A DNA stretch of 64,000 bases from Saprospiraceae bacterium (GCA_020630435.1 JAHDBJ010000004.1:1-64000), one strand, 5' to 3'. Shown: positions 53,667 through 63,346, numbered from the stretch's first letter. The notes: generated from the sequence alone by a model not told the origin. A program made the numbers and translations.

Positions 53667-55175
53667 ATGAACCTTACTTCTACAAGTTATTTATTCCTAA
53701 GAGGAACTATTATTTTTGTGCTGTTTTCTTATTTTGAAACAATATCAGCTCAAATCTTCCAGCCTGGAGTCACTTATTATGATTCTACAGGTTTTGTAGA
53801 ATATCTAGCAGGGGATCTGCCTATCATCATTTCTGTTCCGCATGGAGGATATTTAGAACCAGATAGCATCCCTGATAGGAACTGTACAGGGTGTTCTTAT
53901 TTAAGAGATTCTTATACCCAAGAAATTGGTCGAGGCGTGATAGACGCTTTTTACCAAGAAACTGGTTGTTATCCTCATATGATTATTAATTTATTACACC
54001 GAAAAAAGTTTGATGCTAATCGGGATATTGGTGATGCAGCAGATGGTAATCCATTAATAGAAAAAGCATGGTATAATTATCACGAATTCATCGATTCCTC
54101 CAAGACGAGTATCATTCAAGGATATGGTCGAGGATTATTCCTAGATTTACATGGACACGCACATACTATACAACGCATTGAATTGGGCTATTTACTATCT
54201 GGCAGTGAGTTAAGACTATCCAATGTCGATTTAAATACGACAACCTATATTGAAGAAAGTAGTCTACGTACATTAGTTAGTGATAATATACAAAATCATA
54301 CACATAGTGAATTGATTAGAGGTGATCAAAGTTTAGGAACAATCCTTGATGACAAAGGCTTCCCTTCTGTACCTAGTTTCTCCGATCCTTTTCCTGATGT
54401 TGGTGAACCTTATTTCTCAGGGGGATATAATACTGTTAGACATGGTTCTAGAGACAATAATGGAGACATAGACGGAATACAAATCGAATGCAATAGTGAC
54501 GTCCGATTTGATACTACCCTAAGAGAAAAATTGATTGATTCCTTGGTCACAGCTGTTAATCAATATTTCCACTATCATTATAATGACCAATATCTAAATA
54601 ATTATTGTAAGTTGGTGATACCCGTTGAACTGATAAAATTTAATGCTCAAATAAGAGGCAATAGTATTGTTTTAGATTGGGCTACATTGACGGAGACAGA
54701 TAACGACTATTTCGAAATTCAGAGAAGTGTAGATGGCATTGTTTTTGAAAAAATCGGTCAACTAAAAGGTGCAGGCTCTTCAGCTATACTAAACGAATAC
54801 AAATTCGTTGATGAAAATCCTATACCTGCTCGTATAAATTATTATCGTCTAAAACAAGTAGATTTTGATGGTAAATTTGAGTATAGTACTGTTATTGGAA
54901 TTGACTGGAAACATCATAAAAAAGCTCCTATCAAACTATATCCAAATCCTAGTTTCACAGGTCTATTCACGTTAGATTTTTCATCTAATATGGCTGAGGA
55001 TTTAGTAATTTCCATTTATGATGTAACAGCCAAAATTATTTCCAGCGAAACTCATCAGGTTATGCAAGGACACAATAGTCTCAAATTAAATTACGCTTGG
55101 TTACATAAAGGAATTTACTTCATTAAAATTGAAGCTCAAAAAGGTTTTATCTATCAAAAATTGATTATTAACTAG
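53667..55175 (+). CDS. Secreted N-formylglutamate amidohydrolase-like protein with T9SS tail
   Basis: The protein has 502 residues. A signal peptide leads to a domain like N-formylglutamate amidohydrolases: IISVPHGG, RKKFDANRDIG and GLFLDLHGHAH are the expected metal and substrate segments. Next come a fibronectin/Ig-like strand region (VLDWATLTETDNDYFEIQRS) and a C-terminal type IX secretion tail (IKLYPNPSFTGLFTLDF ... GIYFIKIEAQKG), which would send it to the cell surface. A surface location is odd for an enzyme of histidine degradation, so a distinct amide substrate is more likely. Confidence 0.85.
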   Translation: MNLTSTSYLFLRGTIIFVLFSYFETISAQIFQPGVTYYDSTGFVEYLAGDLPIIISVPHGGYLEPDSIPDRNCTGCSYLRDSYTQEIGRGVIDAFYQETGCYPHMIINLLHRKKFDANRDIGDAADGNPLIEKAWYNYHEFIDSSKTSIIQGYGRGLFLDLHGHAHTIQRIELGYLLSGSELRLSNVDLNTTTYIEESSLRTLVSDNIQNHTHSELIRGDQSLGTILDDKGFPSVPSFSDPFPDVGEPYFSGGYNTVRHGSRDNNGDIDGIQIECNSDVRFDTTLREKLIDSLVTAVNQYFHYHYNDQYLNNYCKLVIPVELIKFNAQIRGNSIVLDWATLTETDNDYFEIQRSVDGIVFEKIGQLKGAGSSAILNEYKFVDENPIPARINYYRLKQVDFDGKFEYSTVIGIDWKHHKKAPIKLYPNPSFTGLFTLDFSSNMAEDLVISIYDVTAKIISSETHQVMQGHNSLKLNYAWLHKGIYFIKIEAQKGFIYQKLIIN

Positions 55176-55213
55176 AAAATTTCATTCTAAATAATTTTGA
55201 AACAACTCTATCC

Positions 55214-56122
55214 ATGTTTATCGAATACGTCTCCCATGAGAAGATTAATTTTAAAAAATGGGATACTTGTATTAAAAATGCTCCTAATGGAAACATCTAT
55301 GCTTGGAGTTGGTATTTAAACTGTTTAGGACATTGGGATGCCCTCATTGCAGAAGACTATCAATACTGTTTTCCTCTATTTTCGAATTCAAAACTATTTG
55401 GTATTCGCCAAATTTATCAACCTCTTTTTTGCCAGCAACTCGGACTTTTTTCAAGCGAATCAATTACAGAGACGATTTTAGATTCTTTTTTACAAAAATT
55501 ATTAAAATACAAATTTGTACAATTAAACCTCAACGAGTCTAACAGTAAATTAGCTGTACCTTATCCTTATACAAACCGTCAAAATCATTTACTTCCTTTA
55601 AGTCATTCTTATGAAGACATTCGGAGCAACTATTCTAAAAGTCTTAGAAAAAGATTAAAAAAAGCAAAGGACAAACATAAATCTATCGAACAGGTTTTAA
55701 GTGTAGAAACCTTGATAGATTTTTACAAAAAAAATGTCGGTCATAAAACTAAAATTAAGGACTATTCCAATATTCGTAATATCATCACCATGTCCTCAAA
55801 GAACCTTATGGGCTTCGCTCTTCAATTAAAAACAGCTACTAATGAAATCGGTGCGATGGGCTTTTTTGGAAGAAGTCACAATAGAATCTACAATCTTTTT
55901 GGAGCATCATCACCATTGGGGAAAAAAAATCATTCTATGCATCTTCTCTTAGATAGCATTATTCAAATGAATGCTGGAACTACCCAAGTTCTAGACTTTG
56001 AAGGATCAAGTATTCCTAATATTGCACATTTTTTTGAACGATTTGGCGCAAAACCGCAGTCCTATTCAAGTCTTAAAATTAATCAGCTTCCCTACCCTAT
56101 AAAATGGCTAAAAAACGCTTAG
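55214..56122 (+). CDS. FemAB/GNAT-like acyltransferase family protein
   Basis: The protein has 302 residues without a signal peptide. It resembles the GNAT-type FemAB/BioF2-like proteins: an N-terminal WDTCIKNAPNGNIYAWSWYL piece (part: GNIYAWSWYL), a core with SYEDIRSNYSKSLRKRLKKAK and the C-terminal LDFEGSSIPNIAHFFERFGAKPQSY that is characteristic of this Bacteroidota group. Relatives transfer amino acids or acyl groups to peptidoglycan or other envelope precursors, but this member's substrate is unknown. It lies between the T9SS cargo and gyrA. Confidence 0.75.
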   Translation: MFIEYVSHEKINFKKWDTCIKNAPNGNIYAWSWYLNCLGHWDALIAEDYQYCFPLFSNSKLFGIRQIYQPLFCQQLGLFSSESITETILDSFLQKLLKYKFVQLNLNESNSKLAVPYPYTNRQNHLLPLSHSYEDIRSNYSKSLRKRLKKAKDKHKSIEQVLSVETLIDFYKKNVGHKTKIKDYSNIRNIITMSSKNLMGFALQLKTATNEIGAMGFFGRSHNRIYNLFGASSPLGKKNHSMHLLLDSIIQMNAGTTQVLDFEGSSIPNIAHFFERFGAKPQSYSSLKINQLPYPIKWLKNA

Positions 56123-56161
56123 ATTTTCCTATTTTAAATCTAAAAAGTCATAAAAAAATCT

Positions 56162-56169
56162 TACCTTTG
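56162..56169 (+). promoter_or_regulatory. -7 element of the gyrA promoter
   Basis: TACCTTTG matches TAnnTTTG; it gives a leader of about 105 nt. No TTTG at 19-21 bp upstream. Confidence 0.45.
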
Positions 56170-56281
56170 TACTCGCTTTAAGAAACAATCAAAAACACCA
56201 TTTAAATAATTAGGGACTACAGTATGTAACAACATTTGCACAACAGACTGTAAACACTAATTTTGACTTTTAAATCACAAT

Positions 56282-58885
56282 ATGTCAGACTCGACTAGGA
56301 TTATTCCCATTAGTTTAGAAGAAGAAATGAAATCGGCTTACATAGATTATTCTATGTCCGTCATTGTGTCCAGAGCCTTACCCGATGTTAGAGACGGATT
56401 TAAGCCTGTGCATCGAAGAGTATTGTACGGGATGGATGGTTTAGGACTTGCCTATAATAAATCACATAAAAAATCTGCCAGAATTGTAGGAGAGGTACTT
56501 GGTAAGTATCATCCTCATGGAGATACTTCTGTATATGATGCCATGGTAAGAATGGCTCAAGATTGGTCATTGCGTTATCCTCTAGTAGATGGTCAAGGTA
56601 ATTTTGGCTCTATGGATGGCGACAGCCCTGCTGCTATGCGTTATACAGAAGCTCGATTGATGCGAGTTGCTGATGAAATTTTAAACGATATAGAAAAAAA
56701 TACCGTTGATTTTTCGCTCAACTTTGATGATTCATTAGAAGAACCAACTGTATTACCTACTAAAGTTCCTAATCTACTTGTTAATGGTGCTTCTGGTATT
56801 GCTGTAGGTATGGCAACCAATATGTTACCTCATAATTTATCCGAGGTTATAGATGGTATAGCTGCAACGGTCGACAATCCTGAGATTACAATTGAAGAAT
56901 TGACTGAATATATAAAAGGGCCTGATTTCCCTACGGGGGGGACTATTTATGGATATGATGGTGTAAAAGAAGCCTTTGAAACAGGCAGAGGACGTGTAGT
57001 TGTAAGAGGAAGAGCTGAAATCGAGGCAAAAGATTCAGGAAAGGAAAAAATTATTATAACTGAAATTCCATACCAAGTTAATAAAGCAAATCTGTATGTA
57101 AAAATGGCAGAGTTGGTTAATGACAAAAAGATTGAAGGGATTTCTGAAATTCGGGATGAATCGGACAGGAATGGATTAAGAATGGTTGTAGAAGTCAAGA
57201 GGGATGCTATGGCAAGTGTTGTCCTTTCTAAACTTTATAAATATACCCCACTTCAAACTTCATACGGTGTTAACAACATTGCGCTTGTTAATGGTCGGCC
57301 ACGACTGCTTAACTTGAAACAATTGATTGAGGAATTTATCAGTTTCCGCCTAGAGGTTATTACTAGAAGAACACAATACGACCTCAATAAGGCATTAGAT
57401 AAAGCGCATATTTTAATTGGTTTAATCATTGCACTTGATTATTTGGATGAAGTAATCGCTTTGATTCGTGCATCTAAAACACCTGATGAAGCCAAACAAG
57501 GCTTAATGAAAGGCGATTTTATTAAAGATAAAAAAGCATTTTGGGGTAAATTTGGTGATTTGATTTTAGCGCAACCAGAAAGAGAAGATCGGGTAAAAGT
57601 TGGGCCTAAAGAAACATATGTATTAACAGAACAACAAGCCAAAGCAATTTTGGATATGCGTCTCCAAAAATTAACAGGTCTAGAACAAGACAAAGTTAAA
57701 GCAGAATATGAGGAGTTACAAAAGTTAATTGATCATCTTAATGCTATTTTAGGTAGCGAGCAAATGCGTAAAGACATTGTAAAAGGGGAATTAGCGGATG
57801 TAAAAGAGCGGTTTGGAGATGAACGTAGAACAGATATTAATTATGCTGCTGGAAATATCCGTATAGAGGATATGATTCCAAATGATGAGGTGGTAATCAC
57901 CATTTCACACTTAGGATATATTAAGCGAACCAAAGCCTCTGAATACAAGGCGCAAGGAAGAGGAGGGAAAGGCTCTAGAGGCGCTAAGACTCGAAACGAA
58001 GATTTTGTTGAGCATATGTTTGTCGCAACCAACCACAACTATCTTCTACTCTTTACTGAAAAAGGACGTTGTCATTGGTTGAGGGTCTTTGAAATTCCAG
58101 AGGCTTCCAAAACATCTAGCGGAAGAGTCATTCAAAATATTTTATCGCTTCCAAAAGATGAAAAAGTTCGAGCATATATCAAGATTTTGGACTTGACGGA
58201 TGAAGATTTCATTAATAATAATTACATTTTATTCTGTACTAAAAATGGCATCATCAAGAAAACGCAAGTTGAAGCATTTTCTAGACCTCGCCAAAATGGT
58301 ATCAATGCCATTACGATTAATGAGGGAGATCAATTGATTGAGGCAAAACTAACGAACGGCACCAATGAAATCGTAATTGGTAGTAAAAAAGGAAGAGCCA
58401 TCCGTTTCAATGAAGTTGATGTAAGACCGATGGGGCGTTCTGCAGCAGGAGTTAGAGGAATAAATTTGGGCGACGATAATGCTGCTATTGGGATGATAAC
58501 ACTAGACGCTGAAGACCCGAATACTACAATTTTGGTACTTTCAGAGAAAGGGCTAGGAAAACGTTCTGCTATTGATGATTATCGGGTCACTAAACGTGGT
58601 GGAAAGGGAGTTAAAACCATTCAAACAACACCTAAAACAGGTTCTTTAGTTGCCATTAAAGCTGTAACAGAAGATGATGATTTAATGATTATTAATAAAT
58701 CAGGTATTACCATTCGATTATCTGTGGCTGAGTTGAGGGTTATGGGACGAGCAACACAAGGCGTAAAAGTCATTAATATTGATGATAATGATGAAATTGC
58801 AGATGTAGCTCTTATGGCATTTGATAAAGAAAACGATGATGAAGGTATAATAGATGATGAAAATGCAACAAGTGAAGAGGAATAG
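56282..58885 (+). CDS. gyrA: DNA gyrase subunit A
   Basis: The protein has 867 residues. It forms the cleavage-religation half of gyrase, which adds negative supercoils. Active-site Tyr121 follows Arg120 in [10 protein letters not shown]. The quinolone region reads [10 protein letters not shown], with Thr82 in place of the Ser83 of E. coli and Asp86 kept. The C-terminal beta-pinwheel begins with the GyrA box [10 protein letters not shown], which wraps DNA and separates gyrase from ParC. The C terminus is acidic (DENATSEEE). The start is ATG 56282; a TACCTTTG element lies at 56162-56169. Confidence 0.98.
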   Translation: MSDSTRIIPISLEEEMKSAYIDYSMSVIVSRALPDVRDGFKPVHRRVLYGMDGLGLAYNKSHKKSARIVGEVLGKYHPHGDTSVYDAMVRMAQDWSLRYPLVDGQGNFGSMDGDSPAAMRYTEARLMRVADEILNDIEKNTVDFSLNFDDSLEEPTVLPTKVPNLLVNGASGIAVGMATNMLPHNLSEVIDGIAATVDNPEITIEELTEYIKGPDFPTGGTIYGYDGVKEAFETGRGRVVVRGRAEIEAKDSGKEKIIITEIPYQVNKANLYVKMAELVNDKKIEGISEIRDESDRNGLRMVVEVKRDAMASVVLSKLYKYTPLQTSYGVNNIALVNGRPRLLNLKQLIEEFISFRLEVITRRTQYDLNKALDKAHILIGLIIALDYLDEVIALIRASKTPDEAKQGLMKGDFIKDKKAFWGKFGDLILAQPEREDRVKVGPKETYVLTEQQAKAILDMRLQKLTGLEQDKVKAEYEELQKLIDHLNAILGSEQMRKDIVKGELADVKERFGDERRTDINYAAGNIRIEDMIPNDEVVITISHLGYIKRTKASEYKAQGRGGKGSRGAKTRNEDFVEHMFVATNHNYLLLFTEKGRCHWLRVFEIPEASKTSSGRVIQNILSLPKDEKVRAYIKILDLTDEDFINNNYILFCTKNGIIKKTQVEAFSRPRQNGINAITINEGDQLIEAKLTNGTNEIVIGSKKGRAIRFNEVDVRPMGRSAAGVRGINLGDDNAAIGMITLDAEDPNTTILVLSEKGLGKRSAIDDYRVTKRGGKGVKTIQTTPKTGSLVAIKAVTEDDDLMIINKSGITIRLSVAELRVMGRATQGVKVINIDDNDEIADVALMAFDKENDDEGIIDDENATSEEE

Positions 58886-58905
58886 TAAATAGCTATTTAC
58901 TTTTT
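58884..58905 (+). terminator. Weak terminator overlapping the gyrA stop
   Basis: The 18-bp palindrome AGTAAATAGCTATTTACT includes the last bases of the gyrA stop codon and is followed by T residues. It has no separate loop, so hairpin formation needs an opened centre and termination may be partial. Confidence 0.4.
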
Positions 58906-58926
58906 ACTTCAAAGTAATTATATTTG
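58896..58926 (+). promoter_or_regulatory. Probable promoter of the BON-LysM gene
   Basis: TTTA (58896-58899), 19 bp, TATATTTG (58919-58926). The -7 element and spacing are right; the -33 has one mismatch. The start codon is 75 bp on. Confidence 0.5.
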
Positions 58927-59001
58927 CAGCAATTATGCCAAAGGGCGTCTATAGTTACACCTTATTTTAAACCTTATTATTAAACAAACTTTTATATTGA
59001 T

Positions 59002-59514
59002 ATGGGATTATTTTCATTTTTAAAAAATGCAGGTGCTAAACTTTTTAATAAAGATAAAAAAGAAGAGCCTAAAACGACTGCAACAGATGTAAATGCTGAA
59101 CAAGCTGCGGAGGTTGCTAGAAGACAAAAAGAAAGCCTTCTTAAAAGTATTATTGAAAACTTAAAAATACCTATTGAGGGCTTAGATGTTGAGTTACATG
59201 ATGATAAAATTACAGTTTATGGAAGTACTACAACTTTAGCCGATAAAGAAAAAGTCATATTAGCACTAGGAAATGTTGAAGGTATAGCAGAAGTAGATGA
59301 TAGAATAGTAGTTGTACCAAATGAAGAAATTCAAGAGCTTGAATCTCGTTTCCATACGGTTGTAAAAGGAGATTCATTATCTAAGATCTCAAAACAGTAT
59401 TACGGTGACTATAAAAAATATATGGTTATCTTTGAAGCAAACAAACCAATGTTGAAAGATCCTGATTTAATATATCCAGGACAAGTACTTCGAATACCAG
59501 AATTACAAGCATAA
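59002..59514 (+). CDS. BON and LysM domain protein, Kbp/YgaU-like
   Basis: The protein has 170 residues: a short N-terminal helix (GLFSFLKNAGAKLF), a BON domain (about 45-113, IEGLDVELHDDKITVYGS, VEGIAEVDDRIVV) and a LysM domain (about 116-167, FHTVVKGDSLSKISKQYYGDYKKY). The layout and length equal E. coli Kbp (YgaU), a cytoplasmic potassium-binding protein that responds to osmotic stress. LysM usually binds peptidoglycan, but there is no signal peptide, as in Kbp. It has its own promoter-like element and a strong terminator. Confidence 0.92.
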   Translation: MGLFSFLKNAGAKLFNKDKKEEPKTTATDVNAEQAAEVARRQKESLLKSIIENLKIPIEGLDVELHDDKITVYGSTTTLADKEKVILALGNVEGIAEVDDRIVVVPNEEIQELESRFHTVVKGDSLSKISKQYYGDYKKYMVIFEANKPMLKDPDLIYPGQVLRIPELQA

Positions 59515-59563
59515 GCGCTATCCATAAATTTGGGTTTTAGAGATTTCTTCTCACCCATTTCAT

Positions 59564-59597
59564 AAAAAGCAATTGGCAATATGTCAATTGCTTTTTT
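59564..59597 (+). terminator. Terminator after the BON-LysM gene
   Basis: A perfect 12-bp stem (AAAAAGCAATTG/CAATTGCTTTTT) with a 9-nt loop ends in T6, 50 bp after the stop. Confidence 0.93.
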
Positions 59598-59671
59598 ATT
59601 ATTTTTAAAATAAAATCAAATCATACTAAACAAATTAGTACTTTAGCTGTTGTTTTATTAAAAAATATAAA

Positions 59672-60049
59672 ATGGATACTCGAAAAATTGGAATGCTACG
59701 CTATCGTTATCAAAATGAAAAGCTAGAAGTATATCTCATCAAAACTCCTAAAAATACAGATAATTGGCAGTTGCCTTTAGAAGAAGCAAGCCCTCCAAAT
59801 ATGAGGATTCAAAACGAAGATATTATTGAATTAGATAGGCCAACTGAACTCAAAGGGTTGCTTGAAAATGTCTGGGCTATGGAAGAGAAAGTAGAATCTG
59901 CATTCAATAAATTTACTCATATCCAACAAAATGAAGGGACTTATATTGCACTCAAGGAAGCCTTCAAAAAAATTATGCCCTCTCAATATGCTTTCCTAAA
60001 AGAACTTCAAGAAGTACTGAGCGATAGAAATCTTGTCAAAAATATATGA
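59672..60049 (+). CDS. Degenerate NUDIX-like protein
   Basis: The protein has 125 residues. The N terminus (RKIGMLRYRYQNEKLEVYLIKTPKNTDNWQLPLEEA in part: GMLRYRYQN, LEVYLIKTP, WQLPLEE) closely follows the first strands and the W-x-L-P-x-G-E turn of NUDIX hydrolases. The catalytic box (Gx5Ex7REUxEExGU) is not found downstream, and the rest is helical. It therefore lacks the metal-binding catalytic site and is either a non-catalytic NUDIX-fold protein or a truncated copy. Its stop overlaps the start of the YkgJ gene (ATGA), so the two are translationally coupled. Confidence 0.6.
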   Translation: MDTRKIGMLRYRYQNEKLEVYLIKTPKNTDNWQLPLEEASPPNMRIQNEDIIELDRPTELKGLLENVWAMEEKVESAFNKFTHIQQNEGTYIALKEAFKKIMPSQYAFLKELQEVLSDRNLVKNI

Positions 60050-60540
60050 TTTCGAACTGGATGGAAACACCTGAACGAGTAAAAGAATTAGCACAAACAA
60101 AACGAAAAGAAAATTCTAAATTCTTTAAGAAACTATCTAAAATTAAACATTTAGATACTCCTTTCCACCAGTTGCACGAAGCTGTATTTCAGGAGATAGA
60201 TTGCCTTGCTTGTGCAAATTGTTGCAAAACAACTAGTCCAATGTTTATCAATAAAGACATTGAGCGAATTGCCAAACATCTAAAACTCCGACCCGCTATA
60301 TTTATAGAAAAATACCTTCAAATTGATGAAGATGGTGATTATGTCTTCCAATCTTCCCCTTGCCCTTTTTTAGGCGAAGACAACTACTGTTCAATCTATG
60401 ATGTTCGCCCTAAAGCTTGTAGGGAATATCCACATACCAATCGTAAGAAAATGGCGCAAATTCTTCCTCTCACCAAAAAAAATTACGCTATTTGCCCAGC
60501 CGTTTTTGAAATTATTGAAAGGTTTAAAAAATTGTATTAA
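60046..60540 (+). CDS. YkgJ family cysteine-cluster protein
   Basis: The protein has 164 residues. It has the YkgJ pattern of Cys residues that is thought to bind a zinc or iron-sulfur cluster: CLACANCCK near residue 50-58, CPFLGEDNYC, DVRPKACREYP and a final CPAVFEII. Members may act in flagellin methylation or unknown modifications. It is translationally coupled to the NUDIX-like gene by a 4-bp overlap. No flagellar gene is present. It is soluble. Confidence 0.9.
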   Translation: MISNWMETPERVKELAQTKRKENSKFFKKLSKIKHLDTPFHQLHEAVFQEIDCLACANCCKTTSPMFINKDIERIAKHLKLRPAIFIEKYLQIDEDGDYVFQSSPCPFLGEDNYCSIYDVRPKACREYPHTNRKKMAQILPLTKKNYAICPAVFEIIERFKKLY

Positions 60541-60973
60541 TCTTGAAGTTGTTCAAAAATAGCTTACTGACTTCTGAAGGTGCAATTGTAACAAAAATTC
60601 AATTTTAATAAACTCAGTAGCCAATTATTCAACAACTTCCTTTATCAATTCGCTCATTTCTACAAAAAATCTTAATATTTCTTTTCTTCTTATAAATTTG
60701 ATGTAGGGTTTTAGATTTTGTTTTTAATAGTCAAGAAAATATTACATGAGTAAAAAAAATATTAAACATTACTAATAATGTAGGGATATATTCTCCTTTA
60801 TTTCGACTTTTCCAATCCAACTAACAGCACCAAAATATTAACAAATAGCTATTTATACATTAAATAAATATCACTTTATTATTGACAGTTCATAAAAAGT
60901 GTCATTTCTAATGAAATTTTATGTTTTACCTTTATTCTTGAAATCAATTATAAACTTTTAATCATTACTATCT
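60541..60973. other. 433-bp intergenic region with an imperfect long inverted repeat
   Basis: The first 100 bp hold an inverted repeat listed separately (60545-60639). The rest is AT-rich with no gene I can support. A TACCTTTA element at 60927-60934 is one base off a -7 box for the gene at 60974. Confidence 0.5.
60545..60639. repeat. Imperfect inverted repeat, MITE-like or a long hairpin
   Basis: The arms GAAGTTGTTcAA.. (60545-60573) and ..TTgAACAACTTC (60609-60639, read as complement) match over about 26 of 30 bases with a few mismatches and end in the identical 9-mer GAAGTTGTT. The 35-bp core has no gene. It can be a transcript hairpin after the YkgJ gene or the remains of a small transposable element. 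No target duplication is evident. Confidence 0.45.
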
Positions 60974-61798
60974 ATGAGAACTATTTTTCTAATCATTATT
61001 ACTACTTTATTATCTTATAATGCCTTTAGCCAAACACAGGCTGGTTCTTATCCCGTAGATGTAGAAGCCGTCCTATATCATAATTGCCTAGGCAATACTA
61101 TTTACTTTAACTTTCATTTTTATGGTCTAAATTCTGCGGTACGATTTGATCAAATTGAATTAAAATTTAGTATTCAATCAAATCTAAACATCCAAATAGA
61201 AAATAGTAATCCAAATCCTTATTATGATATTATTCATATGGGAAATAATGACTATAGCTTAAATATTTATAGTTATAAAGCTTTTACATATCATCCTGAC
61301 GGAGATTTTTTTTACTTAAAAAATCTTCTTGGCCCTGATGACATAATTGGAATAAGACCAGATATGATAGTTATTATAGGTACGTCAATAAGTGATGACA
61401 CATTATTTGATGATACAATTGGCAATTATTTCTTAAACATTTTAATTAATGACGTTTTATTTGATAAATATATTGGACAAAATATGGACTATTATATCCT
61501 GCACAATACGATTAATGCCAATATAAATTGTGGAAATCCTTTTTTCAGGCTGACTCCTATTTCGAATTCCCCAATACATATCTTTCCAAATCCTAGTAAG
61601 GGAATTTATACTATCCAAACGAATCAAACTCAAATGCTTCAAGTCATAAACTCTTTAGGGCAAGAAGTTTTACAAACGATTATTGACAACGGTCAACGAT
61701 CTGTTAATCTCACCAACGTTCCTTTAGGAATGTATGTCTTTAGATTTACAACAAAAGAGGGTCTTGTTACTTCCCATAAAGTAATTAAACACGAATAG
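60974..61798 (+). CDS. Secreted protein with T9SS sorting tail
   Basis: The protein has 274 residues. A signal peptide (RTIFLIIITTLLSYNAFS-Q) leads to a beta-sandwich of about 150 residues (YHNCLGNTIYFNFHFYGLN, FDQIELKFSIQS), similar in look to cohesin-like modules. The end is a Por-type sorting tail: IHIFPNPSKGIYTIQ, VINSLGQEVLQT and GMYVFRFTTKEGLV. It is therefore exported by the type IX system to the surface or medium. No enzyme motif is recognised. Its end overlaps the convergent gene by 14 bp. Confidence 0.8.
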   Translation: MRTIFLIIITTLLSYNAFSQTQAGSYPVDVEAVLYHNCLGNTIYFNFHFYGLNSAVRFDQIELKFSIQSNLNIQIENSNPNPYYDIIHMGNNDYSLNIYSYKAFTYHPDGDFFYLKNLLGPDDIIGIRPDMIVIIGTSISDDTLFDDTIGNYFLNILINDVLFDKYIGQNMDYYILHNTINANINCGNPFFRLTPISNSPIHIFPNPSKGIYTIQTNQTQMLQVINSLGQEVLQTIIDNGQRSVNLTNVPLGMYVFRFTTKEGLVTSHKVIKHE

Positions 61799-63230
61799 GG
61801 CTGATAGACACTTTTTTGAGTAGCCAAGATCGAAATGAGATATTTTGCTCTTGGCTTAATTTTTTTTGTAACTCTTGATTTGTAAATTGTTTGCTGTACT
61901 TATTTTTATCCAAGAGTTCTACAAAACGAGTGAAATTATTCACTCTCTCTTTTAGTGGCGAAGACATTTCTTTATGACGACGGATGAAAATGTATGTAGC
62001 ACTGATATAATTGTGCAATAGTTCAGTTTCTTTCTGTTCAAAAAAGCAGCGTATCCTAATCATCCTAATGAGAATATCATAGTAATAGTGTTTTTTATAA
62101 TTGATTTCACGCATACACACTAAAGCTTCATCATAATTTGTTTGGCAACAATTTAGATAAGCCTTTGATAATAAGGTTATATTCTCTTGATGTGTTTTAT
62201 GAAGGTACTTGCTTTGTTCATTGATGAAATGCTTCGCCCATTCTAGTCTCCCTAACTCACAAGCCGCTTGAACGGTATTGAAAAAAATAAACGGCATGAT
62301 ATGCTTATCGGTATATAGAATTTTATGATTAATACCAAAACTATAAATATCAAAATGCTCTTGCAATAAATTGGCTATTCCTTTTTCATGTACCTGAATT
62401 GCATATTGTAAAAATAATAACAGAATATTAATTTGTTCATTTTCTCCAAATGTCGAAAGCTGTTGAAAAATCAGGTCTTTCGTACCTGAAAAGTCTTTGT
62501 AATTGAACTGCTCTACATGAGGTAGGTATCGTATAAAAAAACGATAAATCACAAATAATGGCAATTCACTAAATTGTGGATTATGCTCGACTTGCTCTAT
62601 TATTTCCTTAATAAATAATAATTGCCTTTCTTCATTAATCACAATATTACGATTTAATATAATGAGTTTTTCATTGAGCTTTGTACTAAAATAAAATAGA
62701 TCCAAAAAATAATTTTTCTCTTGCAAAGTTGATTGCATACTTGTCGTAAGTCGTTGATTATTAGGATGGCGATACAACAAGGTGTTTAAATGGTATTGAA
62801 ACAAATAATTTTCAGGTGCAATCTCTGGCTTATTTTTGAGGCGCCGTTTGGTCTCTTCTATTTTTTTAAAAAAGATATTGTCCAGGCCTCTTTTTTGAAA
62901 AATATTCAAAAGTAGTTCATCTTTTTTATTTTTTTGTCTATCCAAATAACAAGCAATCAAGTAATTTTCCGTTTTCTGAGTAAGCACTGACATAGGATAT
63001 TTCAGCACCCTAGTATTTTCTTTGCTTGCTTCCCCAAAAACCATTTTTGCGATTCGTTCTTTGTTTATTCTAAAATGTTTAAATTCAGGATAAGCACTTT
63101 TCAAACTCATATACAGTTTTATCGCATCCTTATCACGATTATGACAAGGACTCTTGATGTAGTATTCTAAATCAGAAAACTCTTTTTTACTCATGCTACG
63201 CAACAATTGTATGAGTTTACTTTTTTCCAT
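61785..63230 (-). CDS. Helical cytoplasmic protein, lineage-specific family
   Basis: The protein has 481 residues. It opens KLIQLLRSMSKKEFSDLEYYIKSPCHNR, the kind of start I associate with a paralogous family in Saprospiria genomes (LLxxLxxxEFxxLxxYLxSPxxN); the family has no known role. The body is all-helical with weak TPR-like repeats (CELGRLEWAKHFINEQSKYL, YDEALVCMREINYK). It has no signal peptide. The start is ATG 63230: the conserved N terminus begins right there. A terminator-like hairpin with a T6 tract ends on the base before this ATG, so expression probably depends on how that hairpin behaves. Confidence 0.7.
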   Translation of the reverse strand: MEKSKLIQLLRSMSKKEFSDLEYYIKSPCHNRDKDAIKLYMSLKSAYPEFKHFRINKERIAKMVFGEASKENTRVLKYPMSVLTQKTENYLIACYLDRQKNKKDELLLNIFQKRGLDNIFFKKIEETKRRLKNKPEIAPENYLFQYHLNTLLYRHPNNQRLTTSMQSTLQEKNYFLDLFYFSTKLNEKLIILNRNIVINEERQLLFIKEIIEQVEHNPQFSELPLFVIYRFFIRYLPHVEQFNYKDFSGTKDLIFQQLSTFGENEQINILLLFLQYAIQVHEKGIANLLQEHFDIYSFGINHKILYTDKHIMPFIFFNTVQAACELGRLEWAKHFINEQSKYLHKTHQENITLLSKAYLNCCQTNYDEALVCMREINYKKHYYYDILIRMIRIRCFFEQKETELLHNYISATYIFIRRHKEMSSPLKERVNNFTRFVELLDKNKYSKQFTNQELQKKLSQEQNISFRSWLLKKVSISPIRV

Positions 63231-63266
63231 AAAAAAGAGGATTTTTTACTAAGGTAAAAAATCCTC
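63231..63266 (-). terminator. Terminator-like hairpin abutting a start codon
   Basis: On the minus strand a perfect 13-bp stem (GAGGATTTTTTAC/GTAAAAAATCCTC) with a 4-nt loop is followed by T6 and then at once by ATG of the gene at 63230. It is 81 bp after the stop of the repeat-protein gene, so it could end that transcript, and at the same time it occupies the whole ribosome-binding region of the next gene. Confidence 0.75.
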
Positions 63267-63346
63267 GATCGAAATGAAAATTTAGCTTTGATTTAAGCTA
63301 ATAGAGATACGTTCTAAAATCAGAAAGTTATTGTTTTAGTGTTACT

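Noticed and set aside
56522-56530. Thr82 in the gyrA quinolone region as a resistance mutation
   Set aside because: Thr or Ser at this place is natural in many bacteria; Asp86 is intact. Sequence alone does not support resistance.
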